A stretch of 64,000 nucleotides of DNA from an uncultured Clostridia bacterium (lineage in GTDB: Bacteria > Bacillota > Clostridia > Oscillospirales > Acutalibacteraceae): NCBI GenBank assembly GCA_946407065.1, contig CAMJMQ010000011.1:1-64000 (forward strand), written 5' to 3'. The position numbers and the translations under genes were made by a program. Position 1 is the stretch's first letter. Each line of letters begins with the position of its first letter. This document shows, in pieces, positions 10,607 to 21,866 of the stretch. The notes under the pieces were generated by a model. That model saw only the letters and a program-made list of their open reading frames with translations, searched no databases and was not told where the DNA came from.

Positions 10607-10735
10607 CGGAGAACGGTTAATGGTTAACGATTTTTGGAAACGCTCCGCGTTTTGTATTCTATTTCATCAGGTGAGGACAGAGTCCTCCCTTCACCGTTAA
10701 CCATTCACCATTAACCGTTAACCAAAAAAGGAGTT
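10600..10735. repeat. inverted-repeat element with TTAACCGTTAACC arms
   Basis: left GGTTAACGGAGAACGGTTAATGGTTAACG, right CACCGTTAACCATTCACCATTAACCGTTAACC. Confidence 0.7.
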
Positions 10736-10741
10736 TTACCT

Positions 10742-11689
10742 ATGACCATTATCGAAGCGATCATCCAAGGTGCGGTTCAGGGGCTCACCGAGTTTCTGCC
10801 CGTGTCCAGCAGCGGACATCTGACGATCACCCAGCATGTGTTGGGGATCAATCTGGAGGGCAACAACCTCTTCTTCAATGTCATGTTACATATCGGCACG
10901 CTGGTAGCCGTCGTCGCCTTTTATCACAAGCTGATCTGGCGGCTGATCAAGGCGTTTTTCGCGATCATCGGCGATATCTTCACCGGTAAGTTCAAGTGGA
11001 AAGAGCTCAGCGATGATAAACGCATGGTCATCATGGTGATCATCGGACTGTTGCCGCTGTTCCTCTTGTTCCTGCCTGTGCCCGGAACGGGGATGAAGCT
11101 CAAGGATGTTGTCGAAGGCATCACCGACAGCGAACACAATTTCATCGTCGTCGGTATCTGCCTGTTGATTACCTCTGTACTGCTGTTCATCGGCAACCGT
11201 ATTTCGCACAGCACGATCCCGCTCAAGCACGAAAAAAAAGGCGGCGATACCGGTCGTACCTCGCTGAACGTGGTGGATGCGTTGGTCGTCGGCGTGACCC
11301 AGTGCTTTGCGACCCTGCCGGGCGTTTCCCGCTCCGGTTCTACGCTCGCGGCAGGGCAGATGCGCGGACTGGATAAGCAGACCGCTTTCGACTATACCTT
11401 TATCCTCGGTACCCCCGCGATCGTAGCGGCGGCGCTGCTCGAGGGCAAGGACGCGCTGGAGGGCGGCTTTGGCGCGATCAAGGCGGATCTCGTTCCCATC
11501 CTCATCGGTATGGTTGTTTCCGCTGTTGTCGGCTATCTGGCAATCGCACTCTTTAAATGGCTGTTAAAGACCGATAAGATGATCATCTTCATCGTTTATA
11601 CCGCCGTCGTCGGTATCGCGGTGATCGCCATCAGTATCATCGAACTGAATCAGGGTATCAACATTTTCTCCGGTACACCGTTGACATAA
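10742..11689 (+). CDS. uppP: undecaprenyl-diphosphatase (BacA/UppP)
   Basis: QGLTEFLPVSSSGHL and PGVSRSGSTLAAG motifs. Confidence 0.95.
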   Translation: MTIIEAIIQGAVQGLTEFLPVSSSGHLTITQHVLGINLEGNNLFFNVMLHIGTLVAVVAFYHKLIWRLIKAFFAIIGDIFTGKFKWKELSDDKRMVIMVIIGLLPLFLLFLPVPGTGMKLKDVVEGITDSEHNFIVVGICLLITSVLLFIGNRISHSTIPLKHEKKGGDTGRTSLNVVDALVVGVTQCFATLPGVSRSGSTLAAGQMRGLDKQTAFDYTFILGTPAIVAAALLEGKDALEGGFGAIKADLVPILIGMVVSAVVGYLAIALFKWLLKTDKMIIFIVYTAVVGIAVIAISIIELNQGINIFSGTPLT

Positions 11690-11847
11690 GCATTTTGTAG
11701 GGAACGGCGCATGCCGACGTTCCGCCAAGACAGAGGAGTGGATTTATTTCCGCTTCATCCGAGCTTTCGACTGAATGTCGAGCCCACCTGCCCCTCAATG
11801 GGGAGGCTTAACAGAAACCAAAATCAAGGAAAGTCAGGAGTGATTAT

Positions 11848-14610
11848 TTGGCTGCCAGGAATACCAAAGGCAAAGTAAGCTCCAAAAACAAAAAATCAAC
11901 ATCCAAAAGCACTGCAAAAGGCGGTACAAAGCGTACTTCCCGCAGCGCTAAGAATGAACCCGTCAGACGCGGACTGAATCCCCAGGTCAAGGCGATCATC
12001 CTGTGCGCTGTCGGCGCGCTGCTGCTCGCGCTGGTGATCATCCCCGGCGGCGCGTTCTGGAAGACCATGCGATGCTTCCTCTTCAGCGTATTCGGCGTGT
12101 GCTCGATCCTGGTACCGCTTGTGTTCATCTACCTCGGCATCATGACCGCCAAGGAAAAGCAGATGGCACATAAGGGCGCCAAGATCGCCCTGTCCGCCGT
12201 CATCCTCGTGATGGTGTGCACGCTGGTCTATCTCTTCGGTAAAACCGATTTCAACGATGGCTATACATATTTTGCCGCCCTCGGCGCCGCGTATCAAAAA
12301 TCCTTTGCGCTCGAGAGCCTGTGCGGCTTGCTCGGCGCGGTACTCGGCTATCCGATGCGCGCCCTGCTCACGACCGCTCCCGCCGTTATTACCTCGTTCA
12401 TCATCCTGATCGCCGCGATCATGGTGCTGTTCGGCGTGACGCTGGTCGATATCGCCAACGTCGCGAAGAAGGGCTATACCAGAACCCGTGAAAGACAGCG
12501 TCAGATCCATGAGCATCGCACCGAGCGCCGTGAAGAACGCCGCCGCGAGAGGGAAGAGCGTGAGGAATTTGAGCGGCTGGGCAATCGCTCGCAAGAGGAT
12601 TACCCCGATTATACTGTTTCCGAACCGCGTTCTCGCAGACGGTCGAACGACCGTATCGATATCCCTCTGGACAAGCCCGGCAAGAAGCCGCGCACCAAGG
12701 ACGCGACCGAGATCGCCGAGGAGCAGCAGGATCAGGATATCATCAACATCATCCGCAACGCGAATTCCGGCGTGGTGCCCGATGAAGAGCTTTCCGCTTC
12801 CGATGTGGCGCGCCGAATCTCCGATAAAAAGAGATCGCACAAAATGTCCGCGGGCGCGAAACAGCCCGATCCGGGCACCGCGGAGGATGAAGCTCTCGAC
12901 GAATATAACACCGAGGACACCTTTGACCTGAAGGGCGAGACCCGGCGCGTGGGCGCTGAGGTCAAGCAGAATCAAAAGGCGGAGCAGACGCAGTATGTTT
13001 ATCCGTCCACCAAGCTGCTCGAGCCCCCTGTGGACAGTGAGAGCGAGAGCGCCTATATGGAGATGCAGAACAACGCCACCAAGCTGGTCGAGACCCTCAA
13101 CAGCTTCGGCGTCAAGGCGAATATCGTCGATATCTGCCGCGGTCCGTCGGTCACGCGCTACGAGCTGCAGCCCGCGCCCGGCGTAAAGATCAGCAAGATC
13201 ACGAATCTGTCCGATGATATCGCGCTGAACCTTGCCGCCAACGGCGTGCGTATCGAGGCGCCGATCCCCGGCAAGGCGGCGGTCGGTATCGAGGTGCCGA
13301 ACAAGGTCACCTCGATGGTCACCCTCCGTGAGTTGGTGGAGACGGACGAGTTCCGCAATCATAAGAGCAAGCTTAACTGCGTATTGGGCAGAGATATTTC
13401 CGGTGAGATCATCACCACCGATCTTGCGAAGATGCCCCACCTGCTGATCGCGGGTACCACCGGTTCCGGTAAGTCTGTCTGCGTCAACGCACTGTTGATG
13501 TCGATCCTCTTCAAGGCGACTCCCGACGAGGTCAAGCTCCTGCTGGTCGACCCGAAGATGGTCGAATTCAGCAAATACAAGGGGATCCCGCATCTGCTCG
13601 TACCCGTTGTATCCGACGCGAAGAAGGCGGCGGGCGCGCTGAACTGGGCAGTCTCCGAGATGCTCCAGCGTTACCGCGTTTTCTCAGAATATGACTGCAA
13701 GGGTATCGACAGCTTCAACGAGCTGGTCGATAAAAACCTTGCTTACATAGAAGAACAAAAGCAAAAGCCCGATTACGATCCTGAGGCGGAGGAACAGCCC
13801 TGTCTGGAGATCGAGGGCTTGAAGGTGCCCACCGAGCACATGTGCCGTATCGTCATCGCGATCGACGAGTTGGCTGACTTGATGATGGCGGCGCCCTCCG
13901 AGGTGGAGGAAAGCATCTGTCGCTTAGCGCAGATGGCGCGTGCCGCGGGTATGCACCTGATTTTGGCGACCCAGCGTCCTACCGTCAACGTCATCACCGG
14001 TCTGATCAAGGCGAACATCCCCTCGCGTATCGCGCTGAAGGTATCTTCCCAGATCGATTCGCGTACCATCCTCGATACCGGCGGCGCCGAGAAGCTGATC
14101 GGTCGAGGCGACCTGCTGTACGCCCCTGTCGGCGCGCCGAAGCCGATTCGTGTACAGTGCTGCTTTACCCGTGACGACGAGATCGACCGCGTCACCGCTT
14201 TCCTCAAGAAATCTCACACCGCTGAGTATAACAAGGAGATCGAGGACAAGATCCGCAAGATCGCCGCGGAGGAGCTCAACGGCAACAAGGGTAAGGACAG
14301 CGGCGTCACGCCCGGCAACGCGCCCGAGGTCGACTCCATGATGGAGGACGCGATCAAGTTCGTCATTGAAAGCGGACAGGCGTCCACCTCCATGCTCCAA
14401 CGCCGCCTCAAGGTCGGCTACGCGAGAGCCGGTCGAATGATCGACGACATGGAGCAGATGGGCATTGTCGGCCCGCACCAGGGTTCAAAGCCCCGTGAGG
14501 TGCTGATCACCTATAACGATTGGCTCGAGCGCAACAATATGCTCGGCTCACCGGAGGACGACGCCGCCGGTGAGGGAGGAGGAACATCCGACGACGATGA
14601 CCCGTGGTAA
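11848..14610 (+). CDS. ftsK: DNA translocase FtsK/SpoIIIE family
   Basis: TTG start; 4 TM N-term; Walker [19 protein letters not shown]-terminal winged helix [42 protein letters not shown]. Confidence 0.95.
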   Translation: MAARNTKGKVSSKNKKSTSKSTAKGGTKRTSRSAKNEPVRRGLNPQVKAIILCAVGALLLALVIIPGGAFWKTMRCFLFSVFGVCSILVPLVFIYLGIMTAKEKQMAHKGAKIALSAVILVMVCTLVYLFGKTDFNDGYTYFAALGAAYQKSFALESLCGLLGAVLGYPMRALLTTAPAVITSFIILIAAIMVLFGVTLVDIANVAKKGYTRTRERQRQIHEHRTERREERRREREEREEFERLGNRSQEDYPDYTVSEPRSRRRSNDRIDIPLDKPGKKPRTKDATEIAEEQQDQDIINIIRNANSGVVPDEELSASDVARRISDKKRSHKMSAGAKQPDPGTAEDEALDEYNTEDTFDLKGETRRVGAEVKQNQKAEQTQYVYPSTKLLEPPVDSESESAYMEMQNNATKLVETLNSFGVKANIVDICRGPSVTRYELQPAPGVKISKITNLSDDIALNLAANGVRIEAPIPGKAAVGIEVPNKVTSMVTLRELVETDEFRNHKSKLNCVLGRDISGEIITTDLAKMPHLLIAGTTGSGKSVCVNALLMSILFKATPDEVKLLLVDPKMVEFSKYKGIPHLLVPVVSDAKKAAGALNWAVSEMLQRYRVFSEYDCKGIDSFNELVDKNLAYIEEQKQKPDYDPEAEEQPCLEIEGLKVPTEHMCRIVIAIDELADLMMAAPSEVEESICRLAQMARAAGMHLILATQRPTVNVITGLIKANIPSRIALKVSSQIDSRTILDTGGAEKLIGRGDLLYAPVGAPKPIRVQCCFTRDDEIDRVTAFLKKSHTAEYNKEIEDKIRKIAAEELNGNKGKDSGVTPGNAPEVDSMMEDAIKFVIESGQASTSMLQRRLKVGYARAGRMIDDMEQMGIVGPHQGSKPREVLITYNDWLERNNMLGSPEDDAAGEGGGTSDDDDPW

Positions 14611-14614
14611 GATA

Positions 14615-14742
14615 GGCCCCCTTTCCTAAGGGGGCTGTCTGCAAAGCAGACTGGGGGTTGAATTGTTTTATATACAGATGGCAACCCTCCGTCAACTTCG
14701 CTTTGCTCGTTGCCACCTCCCTTAGAAAAGGGAGGCTATTTT
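14615..14742. repeat. MITE-like inverted-repeat element
   Basis: ends ATAGGCCCCCTTTCCTAAGGGGGC / GCCACCTCCCTTAGAAAAGGGAGGCTA. Confidence 0.6.
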
Positions 14743-14869
14743 CGAGAACATCTTGACGTTTTAATGAATTAAAGCTATACTATACTACAGATTATGACAA
14801 ATTACGATTCGGTTGCCGCATCTCGTGTATGAGGTGCGCAACGACCGTATAAGTTTAGGAGGAAATCTT

Positions 14870-16093
14870 TTGGGAGTATATGAAGAACTGGTTGCCCGCG
14901 GCTTGATCGCGCAGGTTACCGACGAAAAAGAAATCAGAGAACTGGTGAACAGTGGCAAAGCGGTGTTCTACATCGGCTTCGACCCGACCGCCGACAGTCT
15001 GCACGTGGGTCACTTCATGGCGCTGTGCCTGATGAAGCGCTTACAGCTTGCGGGTAATAAGCCGATCGCCCTGATCGGCGGCGGTACCGCGATGATCGGC
15101 GATCCGTCCGGCAGAACCGATATGCGCCAGATGATGACCAAGGAGACCATCCAACATAACTGCGACTGCTTCAAGGAGCAGATGGCAAAGTTCATCGACT
15201 TTTCCGATGACAAGGCGATGATGGTCAATAACGCCGATTGGCTCTTAGACCTCAACTATGTCGAGCTGCTCCGTGAGGTCGGCGCGTGCTTCTCGGTCAA
15301 CAACATGCTGCGTGCCGAGTGCTACAAGCAGCGTATGGAGAAGGGCTTGTCCTTCCTCGAATTCAACTACATGATCATGCAGAGCTACGATTTCTACGCT
15401 TTGTATCAGAAATACGGCTGTAATATGCAGTTCGGCGGCGACGACCAGTGGAGCAATATGCTCGGCGGTACGGAGCTGATCCGCAGAAAGCTCGGCAAGG
15501 ATGCTTACGCCATGACCATCAACCTGCTCCTCAACAGTGAGGGCAAGAAGATGGGCAAGACCCAGAAGGGTGCTGTATGGCTCGACGCGAATAAGACCAC
15601 ACCGTTCGAGTTCTATCAGTACTGGCGCAACGTCGATGACGCCGACGTTATCAAGTGCCTCAAGATGCTGACCTTCCTGTCGCTCGACGAGATCGATCAG
15701 ATGGCTCAGTGGGAAGGCTCACAGCTGAACAAGGCGAAGGAGATCTTAGCCTTTGAGCTGACCAAGATGATCCACGGTGAGGAAGAGGCGAACAAAGCGC
15801 AGGAGGGTGCTCGAGCGCTCTTCGGCGGCGGCGCCAACACCGATAACATGCCGACTACCGAGATCACCGAGGATGACTTCTCCGACGAGGGTATCTCGAT
15901 CCTCGATCTGCTGATCAAATGTAACCTCATCCCCTCTAAGGGAGAGGGCAAGCGTCTGATCAAGCAGGGCGGTATCTCGCTGGACGACGAGAAGATCACC
16001 GATATGTTCCATATGGTCACGAAGGACGCCTTTGAGAAGGGTCATGTGATCATCAAGAAGGGCAAGAAGGTATTCCATAAGGTGACGTTGTAA
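14870..16093 (+). CDS. tyrS: tyrosine--tRNA ligase
   Basis: [27 protein letters not shown] (KMSKS-like) and C-terminal S4 domain; TTG start after AGGAGG. Confidence 0.95.
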   Translation: MGVYEELVARGLIAQVTDEKEIRELVNSGKAVFYIGFDPTADSLHVGHFMALCLMKRLQLAGNKPIALIGGGTAMIGDPSGRTDMRQMMTKETIQHNCDCFKEQMAKFIDFSDDKAMMVNNADWLLDLNYVELLREVGACFSVNNMLRAECYKQRMEKGLSFLEFNYMIMQSYDFYALYQKYGCNMQFGGDDQWSNMLGGTELIRRKLGKDAYAMTINLLLNSEGKKMGKTQKGAVWLDANKTTPFEFYQYWRNVDDADVIKCLKMLTFLSLDEIDQMAQWEGSQLNKAKEILAFELTKMIHGEEEANKAQEGARALFGGGANTDNMPTTEITEDDFSDEGISILDLLIKCNLIPSKGEGKRLIKQGGISLDDEKITDMFHMVTKDAFEKGHVIIKKGKKVFHKVTL

Positions 16094-16308
16094 ATTCATT
16101 GCCCTTTTGCCGGAAAGAGAAACATTCTCGTAGGGTACGGCGCTTGCCGACGTACCGTTCATTGAGATCTTGTTTTCCTATCTTTAGCAAAAGTATTCAG
16201 AAAAGCTCGTCGTTTTACGGTACGTCGCAGAGCGCCGTACCCTACAATCAATTAACCATTGTATTTGATCGGAAAATTCCGATAAAGAATAAAAAAGGAG
16301 TGCAGAAC

Positions 16309-16731
16309 ATGAAAAAATTATTTGGCGAATTCAAAGAATTCATCATGCGCGGTAATGTCATGGATTTGGCAGTCGGCGTTATCATCGGCGGCGCGTTCGG
16401 TGCGATCGTGACCTCGTTGACGGAGGACATCATCTCTCCGATCCTCGGACTCTTCGGCAACCTCGATTTCTCTCAGTTGGTCGCTAAGGTCGGCAACGTT
16501 GAGATCCGTTACGGTGCTTTCCTGACTGCTGTCATCAACTTCCTGATCATGGCGCTGATCATCTTCCTGATGGTCAAGGGCATCAACAAGCTGATGACTA
16601 TCGGCAAGAAGAAGGAAGAAGCGGAAGAAGAAGCGACCACCAAGACCTGCCCGCACTGCTGCGAAGAGGTCAACATCAACGCGACCAAGTGCCCGCATTG
16701 TACCGGCGATATCCCCGCAGAAGAGGAATAA
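16309..16731 (+). CDS. mscL: large-conductance mechanosensitive channel with C-terminal zinc-ribbon tail
   Basis: [30 protein letters not shown]; tail [28 protein letters not shown]. Confidence 0.95.
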   Translation: MKKLFGEFKEFIMRGNVMDLAVGVIIGGAFGAIVTSLTEDIISPILGLFGNLDFSQLVAKVGNVEIRYGAFLTAVINFLIMALIIFLMVKGINKLMTIGKKKEEAEEEATTKTCPHCCEEVNINATKCPHCTGDIPAEEE

Positions 16732-16830
16732 GGATGTGTATAGGCTCCCTTTCCTATGGGAGCTGTCAGCGACAACTTGTTGACGCTGACTGAGGGTTGC
16801 TTCGGCTCCCCAATTGAATCATTACATAAC

Positions 16831-16866
16831 AAAGCTCCCGAGTCATCGCGATTCGGGAGCTTTTAT
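16831..16866 (+). terminator. rho-independent terminator
   Basis: AAAGCTCCCGAGTC-ATCGC-GATTCGGGAGCTTTT. Confidence 0.75.
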
Positions 16867-17034
16867 CATGTTTATCAATCGTCATTGCGAGGGAGCTTGC
16901 GACCGTGGCAATCCCTCAAAGCAACGTGCCGTTTTCTGATGCTTAAGCAATATGCTAACGAGGAGATTGCCACGTCGTAGGTTGATTACCGACTCCTCGC
17001 ACTGACATTTTAAAAATGATGATCCATCAAAAGA

Positions 17035-18183
17035 TTACGCCATGATCTTCTTATACAGCTCTTTCAGATCCTCTACATTGGTCTCTCTCGGATTGCCGGG
17101 TCGGCAGGCGTCTGCGTATGCGTCCGCGGCGAGGACTTCCAGATCCTCTGCCTTGACCTTCTCGTTCTTCTCGGGGATGCCGACGTCCTTGGAGAGCTGC
17201 TTGACCGCGTCGATTGCCGCCTTGCGATACTCAGCCTGCGACATGCTGTCTACGCCCTCTACGCCCATCGCACGCGCGATCTCACGGAACTTCTCACCGG
17301 TGTAATCCTGGTTGTATTCCATGACGATCGGCAGCATCATAGCACAGGCAACACCGTGAGGCGTGTCATAATGCGCGCCGAGGGTGTGAGCGATACTGTG
17401 CGCGATACCTAAGCCGACGTTCGAGAAGCCCATGCCGGCGATATACTGTGCCAGCGCCATACCTTCTCTGTCCTCGGGCTTGTTCTCGACAGCGCCGCGC
17501 AGGTGCTTTGCGATCAGACGGATCGCCTCGAGGTGGAACATGTCGGTCATTTCCCAAGCCGCTGCAGTGGTGTAGCCTTCGATTGCGTGGGTGAGCGCGT
17601 CCATACCGGTGGAAGCGGTCAGCCCCTTGGGCATGCTGCTCATCATATCGGGATCGACAACCGCGATCTCGGGGATATCGTGCTCGTCAACGCAGACGAA
17701 CTTGCGCTCTTTCTGTACATCGGTGATGACGTAGTTGATGGTGACCTCCGCGGCAGTGCCGGCAGTGGTGGGTACGGCGATGGTCGGGATCGCATGGTTC
17801 TTGGTGGGAGCAACGCCCTCTAGAGAGCGAACATCAGCGAACTCGGGGTTGGTGATGATCACGCCGATCGCCTTGGCGGTATCCATCGCGGAGCCGCCTC
17901 CGATGGCAATGATGGAGTCAGCCTTTGCCGACTTGAACGCGTCCACGCCTGCCTGTACGTTCTCGATGGTCGGATTCGCCTTGACCTCGGAGAAAACGTC
18001 ATAGGGGAGACCGCATTCATCCAGAAGCGCGGTGACCTTCTGTGCTACGTTGAACTTGATCAGATCGGGATCGGTGACGATGAGGGTTTTGGTAAAGCCC
18101 TTTGTCTTAGCAATCGCGGGGATCTCGTTGATCGCGCCCTTGCCGTGGTAGGAAGTGTTGTTAAGAATGATTCTGTTTGCCAT
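17035..18183 (-). CDS. iron-containing alcohol dehydrogenase
   Basis: GGGSAMDTAKA, GMDALTHAIEGY, GIAHSIAHTLGAHYDTPHGVA motifs. Confidence 0.93.
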   Translation of the reverse strand: MANRIILNNTSYHGKGAINEIPAIAKTKGFTKTLIVTDPDLIKFNVAQKVTALLDECGLPYDVFSEVKANPTIENVQAGVDAFKSAKADSIIAIGGGSAMDTAKAIGVIITNPEFADVRSLEGVAPTKNHAIPTIAVPTTAGTAAEVTINYVITDVQKERKFVCVDEHDIPEIAVVDPDMMSSMPKGLTASTGMDALTHAIEGYTTAAAWEMTDMFHLEAIRLIAKHLRGAVENKPEDREGMALAQYIAGMGFSNVGLGIAHSIAHTLGAHYDTPHGVACAMMLPIVMEYNQDYTGEKFREIARAMGVEGVDSMSQAEYRKAAIDAVKQLSKDVGIPEKNEKVKAEDLEVLAADAYADACRPGNPRETNVEDLKELYKKIMA

Positions 18184-18474
18184 AATTTACCTCCGTATAA
18201 ATTGTTAAGTAGCCACTTGATTCATCAGTGTCTTCCTAGTATTATTGTATAATTATTAACAATAAAAATCAATCATACGGTGTATAGAAATTGCGGCGGA
18301 AAAACTGTGTAAATAGTCTAATACAGCGAGATAAGGAGTAGTGAGGAATACGCAAATGGTAGGGAACGGCGCCTCGACGTCCCGACCTATGGCAAGCAGT
18401 TGTTTTGATAGGCGATGAGTCTTTAATGTAGGGGAGGGGCTTGCTCCTTCCGTCATCCTATCCGACAGATCACA

Positions 18475-18509
18475 GAAAAAAAGCGGTACGATTTCTCGTA
18501 CCGCTTTTA
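18475..18509. terminator. terminator
   Basis: AAAAAAAGCGGTACGA-TTTC-TCGTACCGCTTTT. Confidence 0.75.
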
Positions 18510-18517
18510 TCATCTTA

Positions 18518-20062
18518 TTACTGGAAGCGTCTGCCTCTGTGGGTTCTCTGCTTCTTCTTTTCGATCACGTATACAATCGTGAAGGTGATCAGCATGACGA
18601 CGATCATGATCGCCAGCCAGATCAGGAACTCGAAGTTTGTTCCGTTAGTGCTGCGCTTGAAGGGGGAGGAGGCAGCTACTGCCTCGAGACCCTTGGAAGA
18701 GATCTCGGTGGTGTCCTTCTCGACCTTGGTGTCGGGAGCGTTGTTGGTCTTGGGAGTGTTGATGGAGCCTGTAGCAGCCTTGTTCTCATTTGCGGTCTTG
18801 GGCAGATTTGCCTGAGGCTGGACCTCCGCGTCGGCAGCGGGCTTTTCAACCTCCTGTACCTCAGCCTTGGGAGCCGCGACAGCACTGTCGGAGAAGAGCT
18901 TGTCATAGGTGGTCTGCTCAACTACGCCGGTCACAGACAGATCGTTGTTGCTCTGGAAGCCCATGACAGCGGTCTCGGTAGAGGTGCCGTATTCGCCGTC
19001 AGCCGCGCCGTCAAGATAACCCAAGGTGATCAGACGGTTCTGGATCTTCGCGACATCGTCGCTGTAGTCGCCGTTGCTGAAGAACAGAGAGACAAGAGCC
19101 TGTTCTGTGGTGATATCAGCGGGCTGAATGTCAGCCTGAGCGCCGGTATCGGCGAGATCTTCCTTTTCGGAAGTGATTTCTTCTTCTTTCTCCTCTGCCT
19201 TGTAAGCGGGAGCGTCATCAGCATAGAGGACCTCTAAGTCGGAGCCTGCTACACCGTCAACATACAGACCTGCGGCTTCCTGGAAACGCTTGAACGCTTC
19301 TTCCGTGCTGTCGCCGAACTCGCCGTCAACAGCGCCGGTGTAATAGCCTAAGTCATAGAGCCTTTGCTGCATCTTCTCGACCTCGGAACCGGTGGAGCCC
19401 TTCTTCAGGGAAGAGGACTTTGTCTCGTTGTCGGAAGAGGAGCTCGAGGAAGAGGAGCTTTCGCTTGAGCTTGCGGAAGAGGGAGAGCTTGTGGACTTAC
19501 CGGAGGAAGCGAAGACATAGGTCTCGCCGTCGATGGTTCTGGTGGTGTCCGCAAGATACTCACCGTCTTCATAATAGTAGTAATCGCCGTCAAACTCCAC
19601 CCAACCGGTGTCGGGGTAGGAGACGCCGGGAACCTTAAAGTACTGGGTCCAGCCGTGGCTCCATACGCTCTCATAGCATACGCCGTAATCATCGCCGCGC
19701 GCGTCGACCGCCATGCCGTTACCGACATATACACCGACGTGACCGGGCTGATACAGGCCGAGGCCGTGGATATTCGGAATGCCGCCGGACATCGAACCGC
19801 GATAGTCGGAGTTGAATGTCTGTGCGTCGCCGACACGATAACCGCCCGCGTAGGAATAGATCAGACCGGAACAGTCGACCGCGCCCGGGGTAGAACCGCC
19901 GTATACATAGCTCCAGTTGGAGTAGTAAGCGTTCAGCGCCCATTCCGCCAGACCAACGCCCGTGCCGGATGCCGAGGATGAGACCGTACCGACAACAACG
20001 ACACTCGCGATGACCGCGGCTACCATAATAATTGAAATGATCTTCTTAAACTTCTTCTTCAT
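18518..20062 (-). CDS. secreted NlpC/P60 peptidase with two peptidoglycan-binding domains and C-terminal TM anchor
   Basis: signal peptide; YGGSTPGAVDCSGLI, GHVGVYVGNGMAVDA; two PG_binding_1 repeats (VEKMQQRLYDLGYYTGAVDGEFGDST, IQNRLITLGYLDGAADGEYGTST). Confidence 0.9.
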   Translation of the reverse strand: MKKKFKKIISIIMVAAVIASVVVVGTVSSSASGTGVGLAEWALNAYYSNWSYVYGGSTPGAVDCSGLIYSYAGGYRVGDAQTFNSDYRGSMSGGIPNIHGLGLYQPGHVGVYVGNGMAVDARGDDYGVCYESVWSHGWTQYFKVPGVSYPDTGWVEFDGDYYYYEDGEYLADTTRTIDGETYVFASSGKSTSSPSSASSSESSSSSSSSSDNETKSSSLKKGSTGSEVEKMQQRLYDLGYYTGAVDGEFGDSTEEAFKRFQEAAGLYVDGVAGSDLEVLYADDAPAYKAEEKEEEITSEKEDLADTGAQADIQPADITTEQALVSLFFSNGDYSDDVAKIQNRLITLGYLDGAADGEYGTSTETAVMGFQSNNDLSVTGVVEQTTYDKLFSDSAVAAPKAEVQEVEKPAADAEVQPQANLPKTANENKAATGSINTPKTNNAPDTKVEKDTTEISSKGLEAVAASSPFKRSTNGTNFEFLIWLAIMIVVMLITFTIVYVIEKKKQRTHRGRRFQ

Positions 20063-20603
20063 AAAAACCTCCGTAGTAGTGGATCCGAGAACGTCTTTCG
20101 TGCGCGTTTATTATTATAATAAGGAAAAAACGGCTTGAAATCTGTGTTTTCGGACGCGTCGAGAATCAGTTTTTGAATAACTTGGTAACAAAACTGTCAT
20201 TATTATACACAAGAATTATTCTGATATCAAGTCTTTTAATCAAAATATTGTTAAAATCACAACAGAATTTAATTTTTGTTCATAAATGTGTACAGGTTGT
20301 ACAAAAACTATTTACAATTGGGATGGTTACAGCTTGTAACTTTTATTTTCAAAAGAGAAAAAAGAACCATCAAGACAAGTTTTGACAATTCTTGACAGGA
20401 ATAATAAACGTCTTTTTATGCGAAATTGGAAATAACTGTTACGTGATTGTTAACATTCTTTTTATGAATTATGAATAGTGGGGCAATAGGGATTGATTTC
20501 GGAATTCACACGAAGGTTTATGAGTTGATCGATTGGATAAAAAAAGACCACCGAGCTGGCTCGATGGTCTGTAATGAATAGATATGTTTATCATGCGGAT
20601 GCG

Positions 20604-21518
20604 TTAACCGATGAACATTTGCGTCCAATAGTTGCCGCTCTCAACATAACCCATACCGATCTCCTTGAAGCTACTGTTGAGGATATTGGCGCGGTGACCG
20701 GACGAGTTCATCCAGCCGTCGACCACGTTCTGAGGACTGCGGTAGCCCATGGCGATGTTCTCACCGGCGGTGCGGTATCGGATGCCGAAGTGCTTCATCA
20801 TCTCGAACGGCGACCCGTAGGTGGGGGATGTATGGCTGAAATAGCCCTTGTCATGCATATCCTGCGACTTGATCCGTGCGACATGGCTGAGTTCTGTGTT
20901 GATGCTCAACTGTCCCAGTCCGTATTGTGCGCGGATCTCGTTGATCAGACGTACTACCTCCAATTCATAGGCGTTGAGGGATTGATTCTGTTGAGACTCA
21001 GTGGACTTTTCAGTCGGAGCCTGTGTCGGTACAGGAGCCTCGGTCGCAGGACTGATCGGCGCTTCTGTAGGCTTCGGCGGCGCAACTGTTGCCTGTTCAG
21101 TCGGCAATTCTGTCGCTTGCTCGGACGGTGCTGTCGTCGGCGTTGGTTGCGGAGGCTGAGTCGGTGCCTCAGTGGGGTTCACCTGCTCGGTCGTCACAGT
21201 CGGTTCCGCCTGCGGGGTGCAGAATTGGTTATTGTTGCAATCGGCGTTACCGTACCATTGATAACAGCTGAGCGGATTCAGAACCTTTTGACAGAGTTCC
21301 TCGGAGCAGCCGAGTTGTCGGAGTATTTGATAAAGAGCGGTATTGCCGTTCGATGTGCTCGGCATACAACTGCCGTTACAAGCAGTACGGCAAGTACCGT
21401 TAAGTGTATCAACATAGATTTTCCTTTCTGTATGAGCTGCCTTGGCTCCGATCAAGCTGACCGCGATCATCACACACGCCAGAATGATGGTTGCTATTCT
21501 TTTATACGGTCGTTTCAT
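20604..21518 (-). CDS. secreted CAP/SCP-domain protein with Cys-rich N-terminal region and T/P-rich linker
   Basis: VVRLINEIRAQYGL, ARIKSQDMHDKGYFSHTSP, ENIAMGYRSPQNVVDGWMNSSGHRANIL. Confidence 0.9.
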   Translation of the reverse strand: MKRPYKRIATIILACVMIAVSLIGAKAAHTERKIYVDTLNGTCRTACNGSCMPSTSNGNTALYQILRQLGCSEELCQKVLNPLSCYQWYGNADCNNNQFCTPQAEPTVTTEQVNPTEAPTQPPQPTPTTAPSEQATELPTEQATVAPPKPTEAPISPATEAPVPTQAPTEKSTESQQNQSLNAYELEVVRLINEIRAQYGLGQLSINTELSHVARIKSQDMHDKGYFSHTSPTYGSPFEMMKHFGIRYRTAGENIAMGYRSPQNVVDGWMNSSGHRANILNSSFKEIGMGYVESGNYWTQMFIG

Positions 21519-21866
21519 TTTGACCTCCCTTATTGGATGATCTGCCTTTTGAGGCAGATAGAACGTTCTATGGTATTCATCTTATCAATTGGGATCACGA
21601 TCCGCAACCCTCAAATACTGGCAGCGCAGGGAGAATTAGCCTACCGACTGAGTGTGCAGGCTTTTTCGCATAAACACTGGATTCTACTCACGGTAGAGAG
21701 CATTTTCTACCTCCGAGATACCCGTTTTGAATCGTGGGAGAGCATGAAAAACGCTTTGTAGATTGCATTGTAACACAAAGATGTGTATGATAAAGATAGA
21801 GTAAATCGGCGTATGGCGCATGATGTACACAGTGACGCGGTATGCTGTTATATCGGAGGTACAGAT

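Noticed and set aside
11896-13593. 565-aa ORF antisense to ftsK
   Set aside because: Exactly overlaps a well-supported FtsK gene; composition is the antisense pattern (Arg/Asp/His-rich) produced by codon bias.
14740-14870. T-box leader before tyrS
   Set aside because: No T-box core or antiterminator hairpin seen; the region is short and contains a repeat.
20173-20385. 70-aa ORF in AT-rich gap
   Set aside because: Low-complexity AT-driven ORF with no RBS.
20063-20400. Possible c-di-AMP (ydaO) riboswitch before the NlpC/P60 gene
   Set aside because: Looked for conserved GG-rich riboswitch core on the minus strand; the leader is AT-rich and lacks it.
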